Source: Desmodus rotundus (Eukaryota; Chordata; Mammalia; Chiroptera; Phyllostomidae). From it: a DNA stretch of 64,000 nt. The notes under the pieces are model-generated. The model ran no database searches. It worked only from the letters and a program-made list of their open reading frames with translations, and had not been told where the DNA came from. Location of the stretch: contig NC_071393.1 in the NCBI RefSeq assembly GCF_022682495.2, positions 120,916,239-120,980,238 on the forward strand, given 5' to 3'. The translations under genes were made by a program, and so were the position numbers. Shown here in pieces: positions 39,310-52,785 of this stretch (positions are counted from its first letter, which is position 1; each line of letters starts with the position of its first letter).

Positions 39310-42300
39310 CTTTTATGTTCCCTTCATTGCACAAGCACTTTTTAGTGTATTCTCTATGTGCCAAGCATAGTAGATCCCAACTATACAACAATGAAAAAAA
39401 AGAAAAATGAATCTCTGAACTCAAACAACTTTTTGTGTTTCAGAAAGCTCGTTTTTGCAACAAATTAATTAGCAAACTCATTGAGGGCAATCACCTTTTC
39501 AGTAGCAGATTACTGTGACTGTCAAGGCAAGCTGATGTTACAAAAGTAAGAGCGCTGCCAGGGGTACGAAGTAATCAGATATGAATAAATTTTGAGGATA
39601 AAACCAACAGGATCTGCTGATGAATTAAGTATTGGTCCATGGACGAAAGAATGAGGTGGCTCTTTATCTCTACTTAGTAACCAAAAGAACATTGTAATTA
39701 CTACTAAAAGATGGGTTTCATAAAATAAAAACGGTACTATGTTGTGGGTTAGATATACTCTTTGTATTGTGAAAGTAGATGCTTTGCACTATTTCCTTCA
39801 AAGGAGAAAAAGAAGTTATGGCTAACAGCATGTTAAGAGTAAAGCTGAGAGCATCGCTGAAACAGTGGTGCCAACAGAGACAGCACAGACACAATCAGAA
39901 CACTGGATGTGTGAACAGGATGCATGTGAAAACTTTGGTGTGAGGGACTTTCCGATCTGCATACAGCCTAACTGGTCTTAGGCAGGCTTGGGAAAGTTAT
40001 CCCTGAGACAGAAACAAAACATAGAAATCCAAATTTAAACTTCTAACCCCATTTAAATAAATGATTTTGTGCATCAGGCCTTTTAGTATCATTTTCTGGG
40101 GGAATGTTAAGCAATGCAAAGATCATTGGCAGCATAAACAAAAAGGTGTTAGGATATGTATTGGATACATTCCTAGAAATTAATATTCAAATTTGGAAAC
40201 AAAAATATCTCTATGGAGTACTTTATGTATTTATTAAGTTTTAGGACCATTTTGTAATTATTAGATATTTCTGTCAAGTCAAATGCCTGGAAACAGAAAT
40301 AATATTCTTTAAAATCAGCCACTTTTGATGCATTATATTTCTGAAACAAAATATGGACAAAGAAACAAACAACTAGAGTTTCAAATTATGCATTTGGAAC
40401 AAACACAGTTTAATTTTCAAAAGAAAAGGGAATGTATCATTCATCTACAGAGAAATATTTATTTGTAAGTGTAGTGTCTTTAAAAGCCATCAGAATTTCT
40501 TCCCCTCCTTCTTTTTGTTCCTAAAGATGCTTAAGCATGCATTTATTCTTATGAAAGAATATGATTAAAAACTTTTTTAAAAACCTCCAAATAATATAAC
40601 TCATATATACAATAAGCACCTCTTAGCTGTTTTTCTTTCCTAAAATTTAAAGAATATTGCTTGTTTAACATTAAGTGACAAAATAGACTGAATGAACAAG
40701 CATTTTAAATCATAATGATAGAAAAACTCAATGAAAACAAACCTGGACTCTCATCTTATGTTCCCTTTTAGGGTCCACAAAAGTAACAAGGGACTGCTGA
40801 ACTTAAGCAAAGGCCTGGGAGAAATGTGGTCCAGAACCCTTCATGAGGCCTATTCCCTTTGGCTTGCTATACCCAAACCAATTCTGTGCCATTATTCGGC
40901 TTAATTCCTTCACTATGCATATCACTCACAGTTTCAAAATTACATGAAATCAAACTAATAGTATACAGGATTTTAAAGAAAAGTGCCCAAACAGAACTAC
41001 CTTCCTCTCAAGCGCTTGTAGTTATCAACCACTCACAGAGTTGAGTGGCGGGCCTCTCAATCAAGTTCAAATCACGAGACATAAAGACCCAGACTTTAAC
41101 TTCACTTTTTAAATTCATTTAAAAACAAAGTCTTTGTCAATGGTTACTAGAGAAGTCATTGCAAAAAAAAAACAAAACAAAACAAAAAAAACCCAGACTT
41201 TGAAAATGGCTTTTCCACACCTGTTTCATCTTGGAAAGCAGAAACCAACTGTACTTCTATACACCCTTACATACTGCCCCTCCCCCTGCCACACTGTGTG
41301 TGTAACTGCCCCCACTCTAGAGTCACTTGACCTTTGCACTCTAAACTGGTTTCTGAATGTCGGGCATAGGGTTTCATACAAGGTAAGCACTCTGATGTTT
41401 CAGTCAGTTCTCCATAAAAGTCAAGGACTATTCTGGACTTAATGACTACCAGTAGTTCCATTAAAGATGCTTTATAAATGACAAACACATAATTTATAAG
41501 TTTACCTTTAATTTGATCATTTTATTACTTTCATTGTTGTTTTTCAGATGACAGAAATATGATAGGAAATTACTCATAACATCCTAATTAGTGTTTATTT
41601 AAAGTATCTGGTTTAAATTTGCCTCCACATTAATTTGTGGTAGCTACAGCTTTATTCTACTCACACAATTTCCAATAAATAGATGAAGCACCAAGAAAGA
41701 AGTGCAGTCTGTGTAACACTGGCCTGAAGTGTAAACATTAAAGTAAATGTTAGAGATCAACAGCTCATTCACTTCTACTTCTTTCTTGTTCTTATGGAAA
41801 GAATTTGACATCAGAGAATTCTGCCTTCTATAAAAGAGTTTTTGTAAAACTGTGGAACTGTGAGTTTGCAAAGTAGTAAATATTTTTATAGAACAGATAT
41901 GTGACCATCACATATATTTGTTCACATCATGAAAAATAGCAACCCTAACCAGATGGTCAAATTAGATCTGAAATACAAAATTAAACAACACTGATTCATT
42001 TTTTCCCGTCACAGATATCTTTTATGTGGCAATACCAGGTTTTAATTAGATTTTTCTAACAAAATCATTAATGACTCCTTTCCAAAATTTGTGTCAGGCT
42101 AAAAAAAAATCAAAGAGTACACGGTAATCTGTTGAGTATAATAACCCGAAATTTAAATTCAACACTAAGAGTACACTGAAAACACACAAATGTGAGTCAT
42201 TTCACTGGCAATAAATAAAGGGAAAAAATAAAAGGAATTTGTGTTCATGTCCTGTCCCCACCACAAGCTATGCCACGCTATGCAAGGCACAATACACTCT

Positions 42301-44372
42301 CAACCTCAGTTCCCACCATCTGTGAAAACGGGTGTCGTAATTACACTTGCAAATGAGAATTACATTTATCAAAGATCCACATTTTGTACAAGAACACTAT
42401 TTCCTAAGAGTTTCTATACAACAGGGCTTTCAAACATGTTGCTAGATAAAACTTCGTAAATGATTTAAATAAAGGATTCCATGGGAAGGAACCAAAATGC
42501 CTTTTTAGGAGTCTTGATGTATTCAGTATTTAAGTTCCTGTGAACTGCTTATAGCCTTGGACGTGTCACAATTGGTGGTGTTAGGGTATTTCCTAACTGT
42601 TTCATTGTAGTTACTGTCATATCCTGAAAGAACTAGTAATAGAAAATAAGGTCCTTTAAAGAGAATTAAGTTTACCTATGGAAATAAGCAAGTATTACAT
42701 GAGAGAGCTAAGCATCCCAAATAACCTACATAATCTATATACTGGCCAGAAAAGGTTCTTATAGATTCTGATACAATGAAAAAAATAAGATTGGTAAACC
42801 CGAGTCCTATTTTCATTTCTACCAATGGACAACCAGGAGCACTTAGACAAGTCAATTAACAATGTGGGCCAAAATTAACTCATCTATATAAGAAGATGTT
42901 GGGAGTAGGTACTGTTTACAGTCCTTCTACACTTTAGAAGTACACCAATGCCAACGTTTTGGAAAACAAAACCTTTGTATAACAGTTTAGTGCAACCCTG
43001 TCAACTCTGAGAGAAGGCTTGTTAAAAACAAAAGCTAACGCAGATGTTTTTCTTGGCGGGGGGGACACAAAAATCAGAAAGTGCTGAAGACTCCTGCAGC
43101 ATTGCCATGGCTAACTATAACTGTAAGATACGTGTGTACCCAATAAAACAGCGTCTCCTGTGACAGAGCTGCTCCACATGTGGCTGTGACTACCGGTGGA
43201 CTGAAGGAGGGAAGTAAAATGAGGGGAGCAGATCCTCTGGCTTCCTCCAGGGTTGGGTGTCCAGTGACAAGGAGCAGATAATAATTTGAAGCAGAATTAT
43301 GAGAGTAAACAGTAACAAATACAAATGAAAGTTCCAAGTATGAAAGTACTGGGTCATACAGGATAAAAACTACTTGGTCTATAATTGTAAAATAGAAAAG
43401 ACACAAATAATGTAATCAACAACAAAATAATGCTACATTTACCAGATGAAATGTCGGGTGGTAAGTAAAGTTGATTTTGAACAATGTTTACTGGCATGTA
43501 AATTCCGAGTACACAGCTGGGCACAGGGCATGATCCCCAGTGGGTCTGTATGTGTGGAAAAGAAGCTTGAAAAGAATTTCACCAAAACATACATTTTTAA
43601 AAAGTTATGTGGTGAGATTCCATGAGTTTTTACATCTTTCTAAAAAAAAAATGCCCTGCCTTTTTCACAAATTCTACTGTTTTATAATTTTTAATTGTTC
43701 CCTTAAAAATTTTTTTAATCTGTAATTTCAGAATTTATAGAAATAGTCATTAAAATTATATTATTCTCACTAACATTTGAAAATAAATGTTTTATTATGT
43801 TTGCATTGGACTTAGGAAAACAATTTAATGTCTATCATTTTCTTTATACCATTTTTCTACTTGCTCATAAATATACCTGCCCAAACTACTGTATATATTT
43901 TCCATAAAACATTCATGTTATAAAATGTAAGGGCCAAGACAATATATCAAGTATAAACAGAATACCAAATAATGTTGTCTTAATTTTAGGCACCTGTTAT
44001 ATCTAAAATATTATGCAAATATGTTCAAAATTAAAATCAATCTTTGAATACTTATACTACAAAATTACTTGTAAAGCTCTGGAAAGATGGCCAGTATTAT
44101 TAATAAACTCATGCCTATGTTAATGAAAAAAAAATTTTAATTAGTTTATATGTAGGTCTATATAGATATTTAAAACTTTCACTACGTAAATTTTGATGAT
44201 TTGCTAAGCAAAAATGACTTAATTATAAATAAACACTTTTGATGACTCACAAATTCCAGTAAAACTAATAAAAATATATTTCTGATAAACAGCTTTATGA
44301 CTTTTGAGTACCAGAAGAATAAAAGGTTTAATATTGATAAAATCTTTCAGGACAAAAAAAAGAAATCAAGTA

Positions 44373-44564
44373 CAGGGTCCGGCAGAAGTAAGGCCTGCTT
44401 GAATATGGCTGGTAGGATAACAATATGGGTGTAATAATTTATAGTTTTAATTTGAACATTTCACCTAAAATGTCATATAGTGTGCTTGAGTGTGACATTA
44501 TGTTACAGAATTGCATGCTTATTATTTTATAATAAAAAAGAGGCATTATTTGTGCCGGACCTTG
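44373..44564 (+). mobile_element. Mariner-like miniature element, about 192 bp
   Basis: Starts cagggtccggcagaagtaag and ends gtgccggaccttg, flanked by TA on both sides. The interior includes tagttttaatttgaacattt and gtgtgcttgagtgtgacatt. It is the reverse-orientation partner of 62969-63162. Non-autonomous. Confidence 0.82.
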
Positions 44565-45292
44565 TATTTTCCTTTTAAATTTTAAGCAAAAGTATAATAA
44601 ATTTTAATGATACTATAAATGGGAGAAAATTCTATCTGTATCATTTCATGTGAGCTTTTTCTTTTGTAAGGAGCTCATAATAAAGTCTTAAATGCACATG
44701 TAAAAATTCTGTGGGTTGCATAATACTTGTTCTTCTTTTCATGTAAAATTGAAAAATAAACATTTGATGTTAAAGCAAAATCAGATGCTGGAAAAAATGC
44801 CCTTTCTTACCACATGTCAACACTGAATACATGAGGAAAATATGCTAAAGTCAGGTATTCGGTGCATGTATGTGAACAGCATCCTCTTCACTGATTAAGG
44901 CTGCTAGTACTAATGCTGTATATGAATTTTGATGCAGTTTTAACATTTCCTAGCTTACCAAGTAATAACACGAAAAGAAACAAAGACCTAAACCAAAGTA
45001 CTCAGTCAAAATTGTGGCAAGACGTTGAAAAAAACAGGGACGAGCGTTAGTGGCATAAGTAGTATTGTGTGTTTATGTTAGGGATGGGCCTGCAAGAACA
45101 CTGCTTTATTAAGTAAAGAAGAAAGGCTTCCCTTTTGATTACAACCGAGTCCCATTACAAACCTCCTTCAATCCATAAGCCCCATTCATCAATTCTTAAA
45201 TAGGTAATCTTCGGGCTACAAGTCAAAGGGACTTTTTTCACTGAGAATGTATTTTGGCTTGTGTTCTTGTTTTTATTCCCCTCAGTCAAGCC

Positions 45293-45326
<34 letters not shown>
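45293..45326. repeat. (CA)n microsatellite
   Basis: About 15 uninterrupted CA units followed by gatgtg. Confidence 0.95.
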
Positions 45327-45327
<1 letters not shown>

Positions 45328-46257
45328 TGTGTATGTCTATATATATTTATTGGTTTGTCCAGAAAGTATTCAGCAACACAATATGCGAACTGGACAGACC
45401 TCATAAACTGGATATATTTGTGAGTGTGTATGCCTGTATATCTTTAAGATTATTCACCATTACAGACTTCAGAAACATCTCTTCTCTAAATTAGCACCCG
45501 TTGATGGGTTTCAACTATATAGCTTTCACAACTGAAAGGGATTTTATTTTTAGTGATCCCACTTTGAGTGTTCAGTCGCACACCTGTGTCTTCTCTATAT
45601 TCTGTCCTCAGCATCCAGAAAAATGCCTGGCACGTACTAGATGCTCAATACATAGCAATAAAATACAATCATCAACTCTTGAAACTCTAAGGTGAGTGTT
45701 CCATGTATATGTCATAATGCCTCCTTACCTGACACATAACAAATAGAATCAGTAAAGAAACATTTATTTTAAGCAGAACAAGGTAAACTTACATTTTCAA
45801 CACACCAAAATTTTCACCACTGTTTCTTAAATCCAAATAAGTAAATATAAAACGTGTTAATACATCTTCTGGCTAAAATTTTAATTATGAAAAAGTTGGA
45901 AAAATTAGCATTACCTCCACAGCAACTACAACCGGGCAGTAGACACATTAAGTATGTGTGAACATTAGATATAATTAAACCAAAGCATAACTTAAGAACT
46001 AAATTAAAGTGGTTGTCAAAATCACAGGCCTAAATTTAGCAACCTAGCACATTTAATCATAAATTGCAAACTATATTTTACTTTCTTGACTTTAACAATT
46101 ACTAGAAATCTAATACACACACACGCACACACATATAATATGGGGAATTTTTCTAACAACAAAAAAGAGGAAAAGATGAGCAAAGCATTAGGAAAGTTGC
46201 TTCCTCGAGGTTTACAAAGGGTTTTATGACACCCGACCTAGTGAGAGTCCATCATAG

Positions 46258-46443
46258 TTTTTTTTCTCTCTTTTTTTTTATTTTTGTTCAAGTACAGTTG
46301 TCTCCATTTTCCCCCCACCACTCTCCCCCACCCCAGCCATACCCACCTCCCACCTTCGATCCTACCCCACTTTGGCTTTGTCCATGTGTATTTTATACAT
46401 GTTCCTTGATGGCCCTTCCCCTCTTTTCCTCCCATTATCCCCT
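46258..46443 (-). mobile_element. 5'-truncated L1 3' end, antisense
   Basis: The plus strand begins with a T-rich run, then tacagttgtctcc, C-rich ccccccaccactctccccca, and ggctttgtccatgtg. This is the reverse complement of a bat L1 3' UTR of a subfamily diverged from the intact copy. Only the 3' UTR remains. The short repeat gtccatc on both sides may be what is left of a duplication. Confidence 0.75.
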
Positions 46444-46857
46444 TGAGTAGGGGGTCCATCTGGCCAGGTCTTTTCTGCCTTAATCAATTATCCATATTTT
46501 AATGGTTAATTGACTTCTATCACACTCAACTGAAAATCCTTTTAGGAAGTTGTTGGAATAGACAGGAAGCAAATTTAAATATTCTGGCTTCAATTCTTCA
46601 TTGACTTTGCCACGAAAGTAGTGACTCTCTAAAAGTCTCTCTAGTATTCTACCCAATGTCTGATGTGCAGCAGACACTCAAAATCAATTGACACCACTAC
46701 AGATAGGAAAGCAGTGAGCCTGCCAGGACTGTTCCAGGGTTACCAACCCTCTTGCAAGCTTCATTCAGCCTCTGCAAGGGCAAAAAGGAGCAAAACAGTA
46801 TTGATTTCATAAAACTACTATGAGCATTCAAAGTGTTTAGCATCTGGTGAACAATTA

Positions 46858-47006
46858 ACTGTTACATGTTTTATTTTGAGCCTCAGTTTCCTCATAGGTT
46901 AGAGGTCAATAAAATCTAACCCAAAGGGTGATAAGAATTAAGTAAGGACACATATTAGTTGGCACAAATGCCAGGCATAGACTAGGTCCTCAGTAAACTA
47001 TAATTT
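46858..47006 (+). mobile_element. MIR SINE, 3' part
   Basis: gagcctcagtttcctcatag, gataagaattaagtaagga and caaatgccaggcatagacta match the second half of MIR in order. Confidence 0.6.
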
Positions 47007-47257
47007 CTTTCTTTGATACCTTGCCTCTAAATTCCTATTTTAAGATCCAGAAGAAATTTAAAATCAAATATATTAGAATATTAATGATTGGTTGAAAGAA
47101 TAAAAATCAAACAGCTTTCTAACAAACTATCTTTTTTTTTCTGGCACTAATACAACTTTCCTATGAAAGACTATAATTAGCATTTGTTAATATATAAAAT
47201 ATGCTCTATAAGAAATTCAATTAAGTCTTTTAAATTAGAATTCATTCACATTTTTAC

Positions 47258-47422
47258 CTTTTCTTCTAGTTGGTCCTTCAAACTCTGATATTTTAGCTTC
47301 AGCTTTTTATTCTCATTTTCATTCTGGGTTAATTCCTCTGTCAGCCCGTCACACTGTGCTTTCAACTTCTCTAGCTGACAAAGATGGACTTTAGCCGTAT
47401 TCTTATCTTCTAAGCTTTCTGC
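47258..47422 (-). CDS. CEP128: CEP128 internal coding exon, 55 codons
   Basis: Minus-strand exon with acceptor ...tttctcag (ending 47423) and donor gtaaaaa (47257 downward); 165 nt, phase 0 at both ends. The translation opens AESLEDKNTAKVHL, passes through LEKLKAQCDGLTEELTQNEN and ends SLKDQLEEK. It continues the coiled coil directly from ...HIRTLK of the preceding exon, and human CEP128 continues in the same way. A strong polypyrimidine tract precedes the acceptor. The open frame contains no methionine near its start, so a simple ATG-based ORF scan misses it. I found no frameshift or stop. The identification rests on the contiguous match across both junctions, so confidence is high. Confidence 0.95.
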
Positions 47423-48785
47423 CTGAGAAAAAGAAAAGGAGAAAAGCCAAACTGTACACCAAACAAATTACACATTATCTCATCAGGCAAATACTTCAAG
47501 CTGTTGCTATCTCTAAGAGTCTGTACAGACACAGAACAAAAGAGATGCTCTTTGCATTTACTCAATTAATCCTCAGCATTCACTGAGCATTTACTAAGTA
47601 AAAGGGACTGTGCTAGGTGCTGTCAATAACAGATAGGAACAGTAAGAGACAAATGCCAAAATCAGTTTCTACAATGATGAATGAGAAGTGGAGGGAGGGT
47701 GTTGTGGAAACCCAGAGAGGGGACACCAACTCTGCTGAGAGGGAAGGGATTTAATTAATTAGAGAAGGGTCCCCAAAGGGAAGAGCTGAGATGTTACTGA
47801 CCAATCGCTTTCCTCATTTATAAAAGAAGCTTGACAGCGTTACCAATCACCTACCTCCTCACTTTTGTGAAAGAACTGAGTACTTAGGAACACTCAACAG
47901 GCCCTAACATGAGTTAGCCTGAACGTGCTTGCTTTCTAGAGATACCGACAAACAGCCACACAACACAGAGGACTGGGAGACTCATCCCCACTCCAGCGAA
48001 TCCACAGAAGAGACGAAAAATTAATCGGGCCTTGGAAGACTAGGCAGCACTGGGGGAAAGGACAGTCCCTAAGAGTGCCTCTTCCCAAGCCACGACCTAT
48101 CAAATCACTACACACCTGTCCTCACCCAAAAGCCCTGCCTTCCTTTGAGATTCACAGGATTTCTCATCAACTCTCCCTCTCCTGCTGGCAGCAGCTCACT
48201 GACCAGTCACCTTTTTTGACATGTGATCAAATAATGCCTGCACAACAGAATCATAAATTACCCAAATATCTATCCAACAAATTAACATCAAAGTTATATG
48301 ACCTGTTCTATTCCAACCACTTTCACCCACATTCCACAACACCCACATAGCACACACCTGGGCCTTAACTCTGAAAATCTAAACTATAACACAAGAATTC
48401 CTGACCAGATAAGCAACCTTTGTTCACAGATATCCCTCCACTCTCGCAGTCCTTGGCCCACGATACTTCTTCAGTGTCAGCCATGTCACTACGCCCCCAG
48501 ACGGGTCTCGTGGTTTCTGCCAGCCTTCACAGAAGCGCACACCGTCACCATTCCTGAGTTCCTCACTGCACTGCTGCTCTGCTCTCCTTCAGAGGGAGGA
48601 AAGAGACTAGTCAAGACTCGCATCCGTAACCCCAGGCCATCTCCATCAGTTCACTCAGTCTTACTGGTTTCTTTCAAACCTTCAGAGGAAGATATGCCCT
48701 GTCTCCTGCCAAATGCTGTCCACTCTGTTTTTGACCCAAACTCCTCACATCTCCTCATGGACCATATCCACCAATCTCTTGTAAT

Positions 48786-48978
48786 GAACCTGCAGCCCAG
48801 CTCACAGGCCACATGCAGCCCGGGATGGCTGTGAAGGTGGCCCAACACAAAATCATAAATTTACCTAAAACATTATGAGATTTTTATGTGATGATGTGTT
48901 ACAATGTATTTAATGTGTGGCCCAAGACAACACTCCTCCCAGTGTGGTGCAGAGACGCCAAAAGGCTGGACAACCCGT
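48786..48978 (+). mobile_element. Ancient DNA-transposon relic (hAT-type, family uncertain)
   Basis: Contains the interspersed-repeat signature ggccacatgcagcccgggat, then cattatgagatttttatgtg and tgtgtggcccaagacaa, ending near aaaggctggacaacccg. I recognise the pattern as an old mammalian non-autonomous DNA element but not the exact family. No coding capacity. Confidence 0.5.
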
Positions 48979-49463
48979 TTGCCACATTTGACACTCTTGA
49001 CTATTCCTCTCTTAAAATGTCCCACCTGACTTTTCCAAGATACCATTTTCTTCTCATTCTCCTCCTTTCATATGGTCCTTTATTCTTATTTGCCAAGCCT
49101 CTTTCTCAGTTCTGCCCCTACACATTGCTGTTCTTGGGTTTTCATCTGGTTCTTTCTCCCTGCACTTCATCCAAATCCCATGATTTCAACTACCACCAAT
49201 GGGTTACTGCCTGTAAATACTTAACTTTAATCCCAACTTCCTCCTCAACACCCAACCCATTATGAACCAAACTGTTCTTCCTAGACTTTCACGGTTAGAC
49301 TTAAGTTCCCTTCATCCTAACTCCACATGCTAAAAAACTGAATTTGGCATTGTTCTCTCCAAATCTGCTGTTCCATACGTATTATCTACCTCAGCAAATA
49401 GCCTCGTTATCTACCTACTCACCCAAGTCTATCCCTAGTCATCCTTAATAATAAACCTTTTTC

Positions 49464-49715
49464 AGTACAGTGATGTGGCTAAGAAATAGGTACTTGACTA
49501 CCTGGGTTCAAATCCTGTCTCAACTACTTACTAGCTGTAAGGCCTTGGGCAAGTCACTGAATTTCCCTTGCCTCAATTCCCTCAACAGAGAGAAAACAAT
49601 ACCAAAAAATCTGCAGGGATCGTGTCAGTATTGAATGATTAATACATGCAAAGTTTTTATAGTAATGACTGGAACAAACTAAGTGCTAAATATGTCTTCT
49701 GCTATTACTATGATT
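49464..49715 (+). mobile_element. MIR SINE
   Basis: Contains ctgggttcaaatcctg (B-box-like), actagctgtaaggccttggg and caagtcactgaatttccctt, then the 3' part ..gactggaacaaactaagtgc. The order is the MIR consensus. Confidence 0.75.
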
Positions 49716-51001
49716 GTCACAGCCAATCAATTAAGATAGAGTCTGTATTTTATTTTCTTTAAGATCAGCTCTTCTTCATATCTCTAATTCTACTTTTGTT
49801 CACATCCTCATCCACTCTGAAGGACTACTGTGCCATATTTAATCAATACTAAGACATGTATTTTTTCACCTTTTATCATTTCTATCTTAGGATGTTGTCT
49901 TACAGTTAATAGCATGTCACGTTTTCATAGGCAGTAATTTTTTTCCTTAGCAACATCTTACAATTAATGGTATCTTTGGTAAAATGAAATACAGTAAAGG
50001 CCTCTTATCTATTCTTCCAGGCTTCATTCTGCTCTGCCTACCCCAACTAATGACCCCAAATCCACGAGTGCCAGTAGGCTATGTAGGACTGGGGAAGAAC
50101 TCATCAAATAGCTGAGAGCATTCTAAAAATATCAGCTATTTCAATATAATTTCATCTTTCATCATAAGCATTTTATGGTAGTTGCATTTCAAGGGATTTT
50201 GAAAAAATTACAATGAAGTTTTGAAGACTTATCCATTATTCACCTATTCAACAGATATTAACAAGGTTCCAGGAACTCTTTTAAGTACCTGAGATAGAGC
50301 TGTAAGCAAAACAGGCTCCAATCCCAGTCCTCATGGGTGTTCATTCTCCTAAAGACTGATTACAAAATAAATAATATGGCATCTATATGGTGATAAGTGC
50401 TACGGAGGAAAAAAATGAAGCAGAAAGAAAGGATAGTTTTGTCACACCCTTGACAGTCATGTTATAAAATTATTCCCCTGCATGGTTATAATGCTAACAC
50501 CATTTGACCTTGGAAACAGTTCCCCAAATGCAAGATCTCAGCTATGCGTCTACCCAGGCAACTTTCATAAATCTCCAAAGCCTTGGGTTTACACAGCCCA
50601 TAAGCTGGTCCACTTTAGTTACCAAACTAATAAGGACTGTGGTTATAGACTCTATAGCCTTGATAAGTCTTCGCATTTTATATTTCAGGAGGTCATAAAT
50701 GTTGAATGAGGGCACATTTCAGGCCCACACTTACTGCCACCTCTGCCTTTCCTAAACTCCCCAAATAGCTAACGGTTCTTTTTAAAAGGCTTCAGTGCGC
50801 TGCAATAGGTGCTACTGGGTAGCTGCTATAACTCATTTCCACCTGGCCGAACAGGCATGAATAAGCCTCTTTATTGTTAGTTTTAGCTTCCCGTCAGTGC
50901 TTGGGAATACAGAATGATCTCTCAAAGTTTACACTTCATTAACTTCATGAGTCACCACAAGAAATTCCTTCAGTATCATCACTACAGTTCAGCGCAGGTA
51001 C

Positions 51002-51652
51002 CTTCAATGTCCTAATGTGATTCTCAGCTTCACTCTTTTCTTTCTTGAAGTGCTTCATCAGCTCCTGGATATTTTGCTCGTGTTTAGTTTTCACACTCTG
51101 CAATGATGATGTGAGATCTTCCAGCTCCCTCTGGTGAACATCTCGTTCTAGCTTTAACTGTGCAATAATTGTAGCTGTTTCTTCATCTTTAGATTCTGCC
51201 TGTGTCTTGAGGTCAGAAAGATTCTTAAGCACCTCTTTCCTGGCTCTTTGTTCCTCGGCCAATTTATTGGCAAGATCTGCCCGGATGGCACTCAAGTCCT
51301 TGATGGCCTCTTGCATCTCAAGAAGTTGAGCTTTGTCCTTAGCCTGGCTCTTCTTTAGCTCTGCAATTTCTTCCTCCAGGTGAGCTTTCTCGACTTTCAT
51401 CTGGCTTTGATTCTTACTCTGCTTTTGCAATTCAGTTTCTAGCCTATGGATGGTGTCTAGGTTACCCTTGACTTCTAGTTCAAGGTCAGCTTGATGAGCC
51501 TTAACGTTACTTAGTTTCTGCTCCTTACAGTGAAGCTCCTCTTCTTGAAGGGCACGCTTGGTTATGACCTCATTCAATTCCTTTCGAAGATTCTCTATTT
51601 GTTGTAATGCTGCATAAAGCTGGCTTTTCAATTCATCCTTTTCCTTTAGGAT
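51002..51652 (-). CDS. CEP128: CEP128 internal coding exon, 217 codons
   Basis: Largest coding exon in the window. CEP128 is a coiled-coil protein of the mother-centriole subdistal appendage; it works with ODF2 and ninein-class proteins and affects signalling at the primary cilium (family knowledge). Read on the minus strand, the exon follows an acceptor (...gatag at 51655-51653), opens ILKEKDELKSQLYAALQQ and ends ...ENHIRTLK at donor gtacct (51001 downward). It is 651 nt, phase 0 at both ends. The whole translation is heptad-rich coiled coil dominated by E, K, L and Q, with no globular domain. It matches my memory of human CEP128 closely, for example QSQMKVEKAHLEEEIAELKK and SVKTKHEQNIQELMKHFKKE. 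The open frame runs on past the donor into intron (to 50945), but that tail has no coiled-coil character. The next exon in the transcript is 47422-47258. I place it at about residues 520-737 of the human protein. Confidence 0.96.
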
Positions 51653-52644
51653 CTATCAGATTAAAAATATAATACAAACAAAAATATTACTATAAAATTC
51701 ACCATAGACACTGCCAGAAAACAAAATAAAATTTAATCCACAAAGAGAAGAAAAATTTATCAAATAATACTTGCATATTTTCGATTTTTTAAAGAAAAAT
51801 ATTTTAGTCTAGAAAAAGAAAAATACAATACCCTGAAGTAACACCACACTGAAATATGTTTCAGATTTTTATCACATATCACTCCTCGATCATACATGAT
51901 TATTTAAATGTAAGACAAAATTCATCAAAAGAATGAGGGAAGAAAAAGACTCTTATTATAATTTACCAGAGGTTGAAATAATAATATGCATAGTTTACTT
52001 AAAATAATGATGATTTGCATTTCAATGCCACACTTTCAAAAAAATGAGAAACCTCAAAACAGATATGGCAGATAATATAGGGAAGCACGCAGACACTACC
52101 TAAGAGAGGTAATATCACACAACAGTATGTAACTGGGAGTCTTGAAGCCCCATAAAGGTAGAAATGAGATTAATTTAAGCCTAGGAGAGATTGAGAAGGG
52201 ACTGGACAGCCACCACCCTCTGCCAGCCTCTTTAGGAGGTTAGGGTTTACACTGAGGGACAGAGACCAAGAACTAACAACCCTCTAATCCTCAGCAAACA
52301 TTGATGCAAATAAAAAAGCAAGCAGCTAAGGAAGTAGAAACTGACACACACACACCCCAACTCTGGCACCAAAGACAATCTCTACCTGCTTACTGATGCT
52401 CACCATAGCTTGAACCAGGGGAAAAAAAAAAATTCTCATTTTGAAATTTGAAATAATGAGTTAAAATGCAAATACTTGCAAGGCATCTCTGCACTTTGCA
52501 TTTTAATACATCGGTGTGAAACAATTCAATGTAAAATGTAACAAGTCAATCACTAAAAACAAAATAGTGTCCTCAAAGCCCTCAGTTCCCACTGGGAGAA
52601 GCAGCATGATGCTGACAGGAGAAATAATAAAAGGAGGCGGGTGG

Positions 52645-52785
52645 GTGATTGAGCCGTTGAGCTCTGACCAGAGAGAATGAATTTGCTTCGCAGTCAGTCT
52701 TAAGTAGTTCTATGGTCTTAAGGAATTATTTCTCTTTATAAAGATAATAATAGTTACATCATAGGGCTGTGAAGACTAGTGGGAA
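52645..52785 (+). mobile_element. MIR SINE, partial
   Basis: gagctctgaccagagagaat at the start, then ctttataaagataataatag and catagggctgtgaagac, which is MIR-like. The 3' end is missing. Confidence 0.55.

Larger units (their letters stand above)
33185..47257 (-). other. CEP128: CEP128 intron
   Basis: A 14.1-kb intron. It carries a reverse MIR (36955-37085), two mariner-like miniature elements (38068-38190 and 44373-44564), an AT microsatellite (39229-39309), a CA microsatellite (45293-45326), an antisense L1 3' end (46258-46443) and a MIR (46858-47006). Human CEP128 residues run contiguously across this intron, so no coding exon is missing. Roughly 33200-36900, 39310-44370 and 44570-45290 show nothing I recognise. 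Confidence 0.9.
47423..51001 (-). other. CEP128: CEP128 intron
   Basis: A 3.6-kb intron between the 217-codon and 55-codon exons. It contains LINE2-age debris near 47565-47800, a DNA-transposon relic (48786-48978), a MIR (49464-49715) and another ancient fragment (50240-50430). The long plus-strand open frames at 48075-49265 have low-complexity, non-protein-like composition and are not supported as genes. Confidence 0.9.

Noticed and set aside
45346..45420. Mariner-like start (ttggtttgtccagaaagta) after the CA repeat
   Set aside because: No matching inverted end or TA-bounded partner could be found within a few hundred bases.
48075..49265. Plus-strand open frames of 91, 178 and 125 codons
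   Set aside because: Composition is Ser/Pro/His/Thr-rich from C-rich DNA, no domain is visible, there are no splice or promoter signals, and part overlaps a transposon relic.
50945..51001. C-terminal extension of the CEP128 open frame beyond 51002
   Set aside because: It is read-through past a good donor (AAG|GTACCT). The next exon continues the known protein, and the extension has no coiled-coil character.
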